From positions 1 through 64,000 of the forward strand of contig CARUPR010000003.1 in the NCBI GenBank assembly GCA_949077035.1: a stretch of DNA of 64,000 nt, in the 5' to 3' direction. This DNA is from an uncultured Eubacteriales bacterium. Its GTDB lineage: Bacteria; Bacillota; Clostridia; Christensenellales; UBA1242. Position 1 is the stretch's first letter. Every line of letters starts with the position of its first letter. Below, piece by piece: positions 44,147 to 53,121 of this stretch. The position numbers and the translations under genes were made by a program. The notes beneath the pieces are model-generated. The model saw only the letters and a list, made by a program, of their open reading frames with translations, did not search any database and was not told the origin of the DNA.

Positions 44147-47100
44147 ATGAAGAAAGTTTTTAAGTATCTTTCATATACAATAATATACTTATTAATCTCG
44201 CTGGCATCTGCCTACGGGGTTATTACTGTATCTTTAAACAACTCAAACAGATTGTCTTCAAAAGGTGATAACCCATCAAAACCATCATCACCTTCGCTGC
44301 CAACCCAATTGACCAAAGTTGTTGAAAATTTTTCAAACAGCAAGTATATATCCTTTAATGTTGTTGCAGAGCTTGATACTTCTTATGATAACTTCATAAT
44401 TTCAGTTGACACACAAATTGATTTGTCAGAAGGTTTAAGCGAGATTAAGGCAGGCGGCAACATCAATGCAATGATAGAAAGCACAGCTCAGAATTATAAT
44501 ATTGAGTTTGCCTACCAAAATGGAACTGCTTATTTTGACCTTTTTAATGGAAAATTGTCGATTGACACAAAAAATATAATAAAACCTATTAATCAAATTT
44601 TAGAGCTGCTTGAAATTGAGCTTCCTGACATTGCTTCTATACTAGGCGAAATGGATTTTGAATCTATATTAGGTTTATTTTCAAACCTAACCGAAAAACA
44701 GGATGAAACAAACCCTGATGTAATTGACCTTCTCATCACATTGCCTATGATTGAGGAAATTCTCACACTTAAATGTGATAAAGATTATAAAGTGAATGCT
44801 TTGTTGTTTGACTATAATAGTGAAGATATCTCAGCAAATATCAAGGCAGAAATAAATTATCCAGAACAAATTGCAATTAAAAATGTAGCTAATGAAGAAT
44901 ATGTAAAAGTAAACACCCTTTTAGATGTCGCAATTGGTGTGATAAACTATATCAAGACAAATGAGAACTTTGCTGTTGATATCAACGCAAAATATAATGG
45001 TTTTAATGTCACAGGAAAAGCATTTTATAATCAAGAAAAGCAAGAAAGCAAAATCACAATGTATCTTGCTGATAAGAAGATAAACTTGATATTAAAAAAT
45101 AATACAATTTATTTGGAATTTGAAAATGTTTATTTAAAATTTAAATTATCAGATTATAACTTGGTTTGCGATTTTATTGAAAACTGTTTCAATGTGAGTC
45201 TTCCGGTTGAAGATTTAATCAATCTTCTTAAAGATTTTGATAAAGATGAGTTTATAAACAAACTTAAAGAGCTTGGCTTTGAAATGCCAGACCTTAACAT
45301 GAATGACCTTTCAATCCTTGAAAAAGTTTATGTTGAAGATGGCAAAACAAACATTGTTCTTAAAAATATTGGATTAATTTCTATTGGACTTTCAAATGAC
45401 ATATTAGATTCGATAGCTTTTGTAGGAAATGATGCAGAGATAGCTTTAAATACCATTTCATACAAGGATTTTGATTTAAATGTTGATGAAAAAAATTATA
45501 TTGACATAATTGACATACTTCCAACCATTGAAAATGTTGTTGAAATTGTCAACGCAAATTCTATAGGCGGAACAATTGTTGTAAATTATAAAAATATAAG
45601 TTTGCCAATTGATGTTTTGGCTTCAATTGATGACGATTATATCAAACTTACCACAAATATTAAAAACTTCTCACTTACAATAGAAAAACTTGGCGAACAA
45701 TTCTATTTAAATTTTGATAACAAATTTAAAGTGATGTTCAGCATTGAAGAACTTATTGATGAAATTATCAAGCTTTTGAGTGATATCGATTCAGATATTG
45801 ATTTATCAAATATAAAAGATATAATAACAGATTTAAATAAAATTTTATCACCAGAAGCCGCACCTCTTTTAATAAAAGAGTTGACAAAAACAGAAAATGG
45901 AATTATTGTTACCCTATTCAATGACATCTCTGTTTCTATTGAAAATGGCTCTAAACAGCTTTCAATATCTTCAAATTTTGATAGCATTGATTTTAGTGCA
46001 ACTATTGTTGCAAGTGATGAAACAATTATCATCCCTTCATTTAATGATGAAGAATATACCAAAATTGAAGAGGTATTAGAGCTTGCTAAAGTCATTATCA
46101 ACTGCGGCATTCTTAATGTGGTTGAAGGCAGTGTAAACTTCCTCGCCCAAAAGACTTTTGGCTTTGACTTTGCTGCTGTTTATGACAAATATAAAGCAAA
46201 CGGAAATATCTTTATTGATATTGAAAACTTAAAACTTTATCTCAATGGTTCTTTTGAAAATGAAAACTTTAACATTATTCTTGATAAAAACATTGTTTAT
46301 CTTGAATACAAAAACATCTTTGTAAAATTTGATATCTTTGACAGCCCTACTGTTCTAGAGATGATTAACAGCGAATTTGGTCTTAATATCCCTGTTGAAC
46401 TAATCACCAAACTTCTCAATTCTGTTCAAAGCGGAGATATTGATAATGTTGTTGATACCATAAAAGGTGAATTTGACATTGATATCAATCTTGACGAATT
46501 TAAATTTGATATTTCAAAAATTGATAAATCATTCTTTGAAAATATCACAACAATTGGAAACAAAACAATCATTCCTTTTGGTGACAACACTATTGCGGTT
46601 GAAATAACCGACAAAATGCTTTCTAAGATTGAATTTATCGGTTATGGCGCAAATGTGACTGCAAATGTTGTTGAATATATTGAAAAAGACTTACAAGTAA
46701 ACAAAGAAAGTTATATCAACATTGTTGACCTTCTTCCTACCCTTCAAAATATCCTTGACATCCTTAAATCTGACACTATTTCTGGGACTTTCAATATAGA
46801 AAATGAAAAATATAATTTATCATTTGATTATAAAATAATTAAAAATGAAAATCTTTATATTGAAATTTCAACCAACATTTATGATTTGCCAATAACAATC
46901 AATTATTTAAACAACAAGATTTATTTCAATGCTGACAACAAAGTTATGCTTGTAAGCGAGATAAACAATCTTGAAGAGACAATTAAGCAATTTATTAAGG
47001 ACATCAATCTTGAAATAGACACAAATCAATCTGAAATTGCTGACAAATTGACAAATATCCTGCATGATATTTTAAATCCAGAGGTAACACCTCTTTTAAT

Positions 47101-50100
47101 AAAAGGATTTATCAAAACACAAAACGGATTTATCGTCACCCTATTCAATGACATCTCTGTTTCTATTGAAAATGGCTCTAAACAGCTTTCAATATCTTCA
47201 AATTTTGATAGCATTGATTTTAGTGCAACTATTGTTGCAAGTGATGAAACAATTATCATCCCTTCATTTAATGATGAAGAATATACCAAAATTGAAGAGG
47301 TATTAGAGCTTGCTAAAGTCATTATCAACTGCGGCATTCTTAATGTGGTTGAAGGCAGTGCAAACTTCCTTGCTCAAAAGACTTTTGGTTTTGACTTTGA
47401 TGCAGTTTACGACAAATATAATACAAACGGAAATATCTTTATTGATATTGAAAACTTAAAACTTTATCTCAATGCTTATGTTGAAAATGAAAGTTTCAAC
47501 ATAATTCTTGATAAAAACATTGTTTATCTTGAATACAAAAACATCTTTGTAAAATTTAATATCTTTGATAGCCCTACCGTTTTAGAGATAATTAACAACG
47601 AATTTGGTCTTAATATTCCTGTTGAACTTATCACCAAACTTCTCAATTCTGTTCAAAGCGGAGATATTGATAATGTTGTTGATACCATAAAAGGTGAATT
47701 TGACATTGATATCAATCTTGACGAATTTAAATTTGATATTTCAAAAATTGATAAATCATTCTTTGAAAATATCACAACAATTGGAAACAAGATAATCATT
47801 CCTTTTGGTGACAACACTATAGCAGTTGAAATAACCGACAAAATGCTTTCTAAGATTGAATATAGCGGATATGGCGCAAATGTGACTGCAAATGTTGTTG
47901 AATATATTGAAAAAGACTTACAGGTAAACAAAGAAAGTTATATAAACATTGTTGACCTTCTTCCTACCCTTCAAAACATCCTTGACATCCTTAGGTCTGA
48001 CACTATTTCTGGGACTTTTGATATTACATCAAATGCACTTGAAATTCCTATGACCTTTAAGATTGATAAATCACAAGGATTATATGCTGAATTTATTGCA
48101 ACAGTATATCAAGGCGTAATTTCAATCTATTATGAAAATAATAAAGTATATATCAACATCTTCAATCAAATCAAATTGGTTTGCGATTTAGCTGAGCTTC
48201 CAGAGGCAATTGAAGAACTTACAGACGGGCTTGACACACTTATTGACCCTATCCTTGATTTGATTGGTTTGTCAAAAGAGGTTGTTGATTCATTTGAAGA
48301 AAATGACCAAGTAAATCCTCTTTTCTCACAATTTGAATTGACCGAAGATGGCATTATCATGGTTGTAAATGGAATAAAGTTTTCTCTTACAAATAGATTG
48401 CAAGAACTTTTAATTTCAGCCTGCGTTGATAGTTTAAATATTCAAGGTTCAATCAAAGGTAGCCAAGAGCAGATTGAAAAATTTGTAGCAACTGAAGATT
48501 ATGTCAACATAAAAGAAATCTTCAGACTTGTAAATGCAGCTAAAAATATGTCAAAGAGAGAAGACTTCCATGTAAAAGGTTTTGTTGACTTAAAACTTGG
48601 CGAGCTTGCTCTTGATACAGTTGAATTTGATATTTATATCAAAGTTGTCAATAAAAAACTTCAACTTATCATCGAATTTCCAAACATCCCTACAATTCCT
48701 TTTGTGACCAAAGGATTGTTTGAAAATGTAAAAAATAGAAGCACAAAAATCTATTTCCTTGACGAAACAATCTATATGCTAAGAGAGGAAACCAAAGACA
48801 ACAAGCTTCGTAAACAGGCTGTAAAACTCACTGCAAACTCACTTATGAGTGACATTTACACATATATTCAATTTGCATTTGGTTTTACCGACACAATTAT
48901 GAATCAGATTAAAAAACCTGCCGAAAAATATCGTCAAAGCGACACTATCAATCTTGATAATGTGTTAAGCGATTTCAGCATAAAAGAAAACACTGAGCAT
49001 ACTCAAACAAATTATAATCTTACATTGAATATTGCAGAAATTGCCGACAATAAGGTGCTTGGAAAACTTAATTTAAGACTTTATGTAGGCGAAAACGAAA
49101 ATGGCGAAAGCTACCTTCAAGAGCTTGGCATGAATATGTCTATCCTTGATGGTTTTGTAAACTTAGCAACACCACTTAAAGATGGTCAAGATGACAAAGA
49201 CAAAATTATCAAAATTGTAGATTACGGCAAAAATATTGACTATAAAATCCAAGAACTTTATGATTACCATTCTTCTTACACCTTTGCTTATGACACTATG
49301 ATGGAAAAAACTGGTGATGGCGAATGGGTAAAAACAAATGAAGTGCTTAGAACAATCACCTTTGTCACAAATTCAGATACCCAGTTGCCACAGATTTCTG
49401 CTCCTTACAAAACAGAAATCACCCTTCCTACCCTTGAAACTATCATTGATGATGATGGTATTACAAAAACTATAATGACTTTTGCAGGCTGGTATACAAC
49501 TGAAAACTTTGATGAAAATTCATTGTTTACAAATGTTGCCATGCCTCAAAATGACATTACATTGTATGCAAAATGGAATAAAGAGGTATTAAGATATTCG
49601 ACAATCAATTTCATCACCTTCAATGACATTTCAATTGAAAACATCACATCTTTAGAGGGTGAAGAATTGGCTCTTCCAACTCTCAACAATTATCAAATTG
49701 TTGCACCAGATGGAAAGACAGTTTCAACTTATTCATTTGCTGGATGGTTTACCGATGAAAATCTAACTGAAAAGTTTGATATGCAGGTTATGCCAAATTA
49801 TGATGTCACACTTTATGCAAGTTGGAAACTTGAAAGCATCGAATATGCTCATCAGTTCAACCTATACGACAATGGCAATCTGATTTATTCTGTTTATATT
49901 GCAGCAGGCAATGACATTGATTTAAGTGGAATTGATAAGATAAATGAAGTGACCAAATTCTATCTTGACGGAAATTATAATGATGAATTCACCTCTTCAT
50001 TAATCATGCCTGAATATAACTTATCTCTTCATATAAGAAATAAATATACCCTTTCAGTAAAATCTGAATATGGCAATACATTTGATTATGTTTTAGAATA

Positions 50101-50590
50101 CTGGCAAGGTCAAAATTTTGCAGTTTCAAGTCAAGAAGATTACTATTTGGATGACGGCACACAAACTCAAAGAGATTATTATTTCTTTAAAGGCTATAGC
50201 ATAAACGGAATTATCTCAGAAATTCCTTCCCTTATGCCAAACCAAAACACCGAAATTGTTGCAGTTTGGGAAAATGAAACCAAATATTATTATACAGTCA
50301 ATTTCGATATGCGTTGGTATAAAGTTGACGGCTGTGGGCCTGCACATAAGTTGAAGGTAGAAGCACAACCTATTGAGCCTATTGTATTGCTTGAAGGAAG
50401 CGAACTTGACCTTACAAATTATCAACCTACCTGCATTGCTCAAAAAACTCTGATTTACAACAATGTAACTTATAAAGCTACATCTTGGGGAACATCAGCA
50501 TGGGCAAGCGGAACTAAAGGCGGAAGCGGTTTCACATCAATTATTATAACTTCTGACACAACCCTTTATGCTTGTTGGCAAGAACAATAA
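44147..50590 (+). CDS. Giant modular surface protein with InlB-type C-terminal repeats
   Basis: 2147 residues. A hydrophobic N-terminal segment (residues 8-30) serves as signal or anchor; a Ser/Pro linker follows. The body has four related modules of about 385-410 residues, each containing an EEYxKI- or EDYVNI-type start (near residues 248, 633, 1042 and 1448). The second and third are almost identical. From about residue 1731 come five InlB B-repeat (Flg_new-like) units, such as FAGWYTTENFDENSLF, ending in LYAKW, LYASW or LYACW. No LPXTG or C-terminal anchor was seen. AAAGGA lies upstream of the ATG. Role likely adhesion or envelope structure, inferred only from architecture. Confidence 0.85.
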   Translation: MKKVFKYLSYTIIYLLISLASAYGVITVSLNNSNRLSSKGDNPSKPSSPSLPTQLTKVVENFSNSKYISFNVVAELDTSYDNFIISVDTQIDLSEGLSEIKAGGNINAMIESTAQNYNIEFAYQNGTAYFDLFNGKLSIDTKNIIKPINQILELLEIELPDIASILGEMDFESILGLFSNLTEKQDETNPDVIDLLITLPMIEEILTLKCDKDYKVNALLFDYNSEDISANIKAEINYPEQIAIKNVANEEYVKVNTLLDVAIGVINYIKTNENFAVDINAKYNGFNVTGKAFYNQEKQESKITMYLADKKINLILKNNTIYLEFENVYLKFKLSDYNLVCDFIENCFNVSLPVEDLINLLKDFDKDEFINKLKELGFEMPDLNMNDLSILEKVYVEDGKTNIVLKNIGLISIGLSNDILDSIAFVGNDAEIALNTISYKDFDLNVDEKNYIDIIDILPTIENVVEIVNANSIGGTIVVNYKNISLPIDVLASIDDDYIKLTTNIKNFSLTIEKLGEQFYLNFDNKFKVMFSIEELIDEIIKLLSDIDSDIDLSNIKDIITDLNKILSPEAAPLLIKELTKTENGIIVTLFNDISVSIENGSKQLSISSNFDSIDFSATIVASDETIIIPSFNDEEYTKIEEVLELAKVIINCGILNVVEGSVNFLAQKTFGFDFAAVYDKYKANGNIFIDIENLKLYLNGSFENENFNIILDKNIVYLEYKNIFVKFDIFDSPTVLEMINSEFGLNIPVELITKLLNSVQSGDIDNVVDTIKGEFDIDINLDEFKFDISKIDKSFFENITTIGNKTIIPFGDNTIAVEITDKMLSKIEFIGYGANVTANVVEYIEKDLQVNKESYINIVDLLPTLQNILDILKSDTISGTFNIENEKYNLSFDYKIIKNENLYIEISTNIYDLPITINYLNNKIYFNADNKVMLVSEINNLEETIKQFIKDINLEIDTNQSEIADKLTNILHDILNPEVTPLLIKGFIKTQNGFIVTLFNDISVSIENGSKQLSISSNFDSIDFSATIVASDETIIIPSFNDEEYTKIEEVLELAKVIINCGILNVVEGSANFLAQKTFGFDFDAVYDKYNTNGNIFIDIENLKLYLNAYVENESFNIILDKNIVYLEYKNIFVKFNIFDSPTVLEIINNEFGLNIPVELITKLLNSVQSGDIDNVVDTIKGEFDIDINLDEFKFDISKIDKSFFENITTIGNKIIIPFGDNTIAVEITDKMLSKIEYSGYGANVTANVVEYIEKDLQVNKESYINIVDLLPTLQNILDILRSDTISGTFDITSNALEIPMTFKIDKSQGLYAEFIATVYQGVISIYYENNKVYINIFNQIKLVCDLAELPEAIEELTDGLDTLIDPILDLIGLSKEVVDSFEENDQVNPLFSQFELTEDGIIMVVNGIKFSLTNRLQELLISACVDSLNIQGSIKGSQEQIEKFVATEDYVNIKEIFRLVNAAKNMSKREDFHVKGFVDLKLGELALDTVEFDIYIKVVNKKLQLIIEFPNIPTIPFVTKGLFENVKNRSTKIYFLDETIYMLREETKDNKLRKQAVKLTANSLMSDIYTYIQFAFGFTDTIMNQIKKPAEKYRQSDTINLDNVLSDFSIKENTEHTQTNYNLTLNIAEIADNKVLGKLNLRLYVGENENGESYLQELGMNMSILDGFVNLATPLKDGQDDKDKIIKIVDYGKNIDYKIQELYDYHSSYTFAYDTMMEKTGDGEWVKTNEVLRTITFVTNSDTQLPQISAPYKTEITLPTLETIIDDDGITKTIMTFAGWYTTENFDENSLFTNVAMPQNDITLYAKWNKEVLRYSTINFITFNDISIENITSLEGEELALPTLNNYQIVAPDGKTVSTYSFAGWFTDENLTEKFDMQVMPNYDVTLYASWKLESIEYAHQFNLYDNGNLIYSVYIAAGNDIDLSGIDKINEVTKFYLDGNYNDEFTSSLIMPEYNLSLHIRNKYTLSVKSEYGNTFDYVLEYWQGQNFAVSSQEDYYLDDGTQTQRDYYFFKGYSINGIISEIPSLMPNQNTEIVAVWENETKYYYTVNFDMRWYKVDGCGPAHKLKVEAQPIEPIVLLEGSELDLTNYQPTCIAQKTLIYNNVTYKATSWGTSAWASGTKGGSGFTSIIITSDTTLYACWQEQ
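45911..46791 (+). repeat. Long in-frame direct repeat within the giant surface gene, copy 1
   Basis: 881 bp repeated at 47138-48018 with a constant offset of 1227 bp (409 codons) and no indels. About 15 of 293 residues differ by eye, so the duplication is recent or kept uniform by conversion. Confidence 0.9.
47138..48018 (+). repeat. Long in-frame direct repeat within the giant surface gene, copy 2
   Basis: Partner of 45911-46791. Sequence outside both ends is related but clearly diverged, marking the limits of the recent duplication or conversion tract. Confidence 0.9.
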
Positions 50591-50600
50591 ATTAGTCTAA

Positions 50601-50630
50601 AAAAAGTCCACATTTTAAGTGGATTTTTTT
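50601..50630. terminator. Terminator between the giant surface gene and minE
   Basis: TCCAC/GTGGA stem with a seven-base loop, A-run before and T-run of seven after; works for both converging units. Confidence 0.75.
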
Positions 50631-50640
50631 AGCATATAAA

Positions 50641-50835
50641 ATAGAATAATATAAGGATTTTAATACACAAACATTATAAATGTTTCAACACACAAAAATT
50701 ATAATGCTTTCAACAAACAAACAATATAAACTTTTTAATAAATAAGCAATAAATATTTTAATACATAAGAAGAATAAACTTTTTAATAAATAAGCAATAA
50801 ATATTTTAATACATAAGAAGAATAAACTTTTTAAT
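50641..50835. repeat. Degenerate tandem repeat, 23-25 bp units, eight copies
   Basis: Successive units end at 50664, 50689, 50714, 50739, 50762, 50787, 50810 and 50835, each closing with TTTTAAT or TTTCAAC. The last four alternate 23- and 25-bp forms that repeat perfectly with a 48-bp period (CTTTTTAATA at 50731, 50779 and 50827). The final unit contains the minE stop codon. Confidence 0.85.
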
Positions 50836-51061
50836 ATGGAATATATCCAAAGGGCTTAATTCGTTCTGCTTCAATTTCCAAAAAAAAGATATTTTTATTA
50901 TTTTCCCTTTTAAATCGGATATTTATTTCATTTTTTAATGCTAAATAATTTTCAAGCACTGGTTTAAGTTCATCCTTTAAAATTTGACAAACTTGTTGGG
51001 GGTCACACATCTTATCATTATTTAAAATATAATTCATTCGCCTTGAAATTTTATAATCCAT
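50831..51061 (-). CDS. minE: MinE-like division topological factor
   Basis: 76 residues. DPQQVCQILKDELKPVLENYLAL and the following beta strand with FFLEIEAERIKPF match the MinE topological-specificity domain. The N-terminus (MDYKISRRMNYIL) is short and lacks the usual amphipathic membrane-targeting start (LLDFF-type). It lies ten bases after minD, with GGAGG before the ATG. Expected to stimulate MinD ATPase and drive pole-to-pole dynamics. No minC is in the window. Confidence 0.78.
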   Translation of the reverse strand: MDYKISRRMNYILNNDKMCDPQQVCQILKDELKPVLENYLALKNEINIRFKRENNKNIFFLEIEAERIKPFGYIPY

Positions 51062-51071
51062 TTTTCCTCCA

Positions 51072-51863
51072 TTAAACTCTCTTTTTGATATTTCTCTTTA
51101 AATATCCCATTACACCCCTATATTTAAAGGTGCAATCAAATATTTTTTTTGAGCCATTATGTATGTTTTCGCTTAAAAGAGTGAAAGCCCTGGCACTTTC
51201 TATAGATTGAAGTCTGCCACCGATTGAGCATGATGAGCCAATAGCATCATCTTCTGGAATAACACCTAAAAGTGGAATATTTAATGCCCTGACAATGCTT
51301 TCAATTGTCATTAAATCACCATTTAAAAGCAAATCGCCTCTCATTCTGTTTATTACAAGCCCTTTATATTCAATATTATATTCATCAAGCAAGGCAATAA
51401 CCTTATCAGCATCTCTGATTGAAGAAAGATGAGGAGTGACAACAATTAAGGCTTCATTTGCAGGAAAAACAGCCCTATGAAAACCAGCTTCAACGCCTGC
51501 AGGACAATCTATCAAGATATAATCAAAGCTATTATCAATTTGTTGAATGACATTCTTTACATGTTCGCCAAGTATGGTTGTTTTGTTATAAGCATGAGAG
51601 GATGGAAGAATATAGAGTGAAGAAATATTTTTATCTTGGACTAGTGCCTGTCTAGGTCTGCATTTGCCCATTATTATATCAGTAATATCAAACACAACCT
51701 GATTTTCAACACCCATGACAACATCAAGATTATTGAGGCCTATGTCTACATCAATCAATGCAACCCTAAATCCAAGTTTTGCAAGTTGAATACCCAAATT
51801 TGCACAGACTGTCGTTTTGCCAACGCCACCTTTTCCGCTGGTCATAACAATTTTTCTTGCCAT
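51072..51863 (-). CDS. minD: Septum site-determining protein MinD
   Basis: 263 residues. Deviant Walker A GKGGVGKT (residues 10-17), LIDVDIGLNNLDVVMG, IDCPAGVEAGFHRAV, and the C-terminal basic amphipathic helix (GYLKRNIKKRV) that binds membrane. ATP-dependent membrane protein that positions the division site with MinC and MinE. minE follows directly. A terminator-like hairpin (51927-51958) separates it from the MreB-like gene upstream. Confidence 0.95.
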   Translation of the reverse strand: MARKIVMTSGKGGVGKTTVCANLGIQLAKLGFRVALIDVDIGLNNLDVVMGVENQVVFDITDIIMGKCRPRQALVQDKNISSLYILPSSHAYNKTTILGEHVKNVIQQIDNSFDYILIDCPAGVEAGFHRAVFPANEALIVVTPHLSSIRDADKVIALLDEYNIEYKGLVINRMRGDLLLNGDLMTIESIVRALNIPLLGVIPEDDAIGSSCSIGGRLQSIESARAFTLLSENIHNGSKKIFDCTFKYRGVMGYLKRNIKKRV

Positions 51864-51926
51864 ATATACTCCTGTTTATAAAAAAATCTATCTATAATAT
51901 TTTAACAAAACAGGCCTATATAACAA

Positions 51927-51958
51927 AAGAGAAGAAATGTCGTTTTCTTCCCTTTTTT
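51927..51958 (-). terminator. Probable terminator of the MreB-like gene
   Basis: Minus-strand GAAGAAA / TTTCTTC stem with a short loop, then a CTTTT tract, between the MreB-like gene and minD. Confidence 0.5.
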
Positions 51959-52004
51959 GTCATTTTTTGATTAATTTGAAAACAAATAATTAAAAATATC
52001 AGAC

Positions 52005-53006
52005 TTAAATATTTTCAAGTATTTTTTTAAGTAAAACTTTATCATCAAGAAGTTTTCCAGCGCCCAATATAGAAACATTTTCAGCATCTTCAATTATTTT
52101 AAAAGGATATTTAAAATTCTTTCTCAGATAGCTTTCAAGACCATTAATCTTGCTCATGCCACCAGTAAAAAGCACACCATTATTTATTATATCAGTTGAA
52201 ATTTCAGGTGGCAAAGATGTAATAGTGACATCAATCGTCCTTATAATTTCATCAAAGAAAGGCTGCAAAACTTCCAGTAAATCTTGTGATGAGATGATGT
52301 AAGAACGTGGAATTTTGCTGTCGATATCGACACCTGTGATTTCCATATTCAATCCATCATTTTTATATAAACTTCCCACTTCAATTTTAAGTTTTTCGCA
52401 ACTGCTTACACCAACAACAATTCCATGATTATAAGCAATTGTATTTGCGATAGCGACATCAACTGCCTTTCCGCCTATCCCTAAAGTGGCACCCTTTACT
52501 ATTGAATTCATATTTATTACTGCAATATCGGTATTTGCACCACCAATATTTACAACAAGATTTGTCTTTGTTGAGCTGATATTTTTACCTGAGCCAATTG
52601 CACTGCAAATAATAGTAGGCACCAAAATCACCTCTTTAAAACCTATTTCGTGCATTATTGTCAAAAAATTTTCTTTGTCCTTCTTTGACAAACCACAATT
52701 TATAAGGACCAAACATGAATCATATTTTCTTTTAAAATTAAGCTGTTCAAAATAATAGATAAGCAATTGTTTTAGATATTCATAATTGTTTATCTGCCCA
52801 TTTGTAATTGGACTAAAAACTTCAACACTGTCATTGGTTTTGCCAAGCATATCCTTTGCCTGTTTGCCAAAACCAATTATTTTATAGCCTTGAGGTGTTG
52901 GCTCAGCAGAAATCAATGTTGGTTCACATAAAGCAAAGCCTTCATCCTTAACAAATATTTTTGTGTAAGCACCACCTATTTCAATCGCAAATTTTATCTT
53001 ATTCAT
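52005..53006 (-). CDS. Divergent actin/MreB-like protein
   Basis: 333 residues with the MreB layout, but changed active-site residues. The first phosphate loop reads IEIGGAYT instead of IDLGTANT. The second reads VVNIGGANTDIAVI instead of VDIGGGTTE. The catalytic EEP before AAIGAG reads VPTIICSAIGSG. The end motif reads FTGGMSKINGLE. Such changes suggest weak or absent ATP hydrolysis. Position beside minD parallels the mreB-minCD clusters of clostridia. The ATG at 53006 has GGAG upstream; the in-frame TTG at 53018 overlaps it and was rejected. Confidence 0.75.
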   Translation of the reverse strand: MNKIKFAIEIGGAYTKIFVKDEGFALCEPTLISAEPTPQGYKIIGFGKQAKDMLGKTNDSVEVFSPITNGQINNYEYLKQLLIYYFEQLNFKRKYDSCLVLINCGLSKKDKENFLTIMHEIGFKEVILVPTIICSAIGSGKNISSTKTNLVVNIGGANTDIAVINMNSIVKGATLGIGGKAVDVAIANTIAYNHGIVVGVSSCEKLKIEVGSLYKNDGLNMEITGVDIDSKIPRSYIISSQDLLEVLQPFFDEIIRTIDVTITSLPPEISTDIINNGVLFTGGMSKINGLESYLRKNFKYPFKIIEDAENVSILGAGKLLDDKVLLKKILENI

Positions 53007-53121
53007 TTTTTTCTCCAAAGTATTTTTAATTCAAATTCTATATCTTAGATGTAAATTTATATTTTATCAAAAATTTTTTATCAATTTAATTAACATTTGC
53101 TTTAAAATAAACTAATATCTT

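Noticed and set aside
45703..47931. Pairs of near-identical minus-strand frames around 46.1, 46.6, 47.3 and 47.9 kb
   Set aside because: They mirror the duplicated module of the giant surface gene and have no independent signals.
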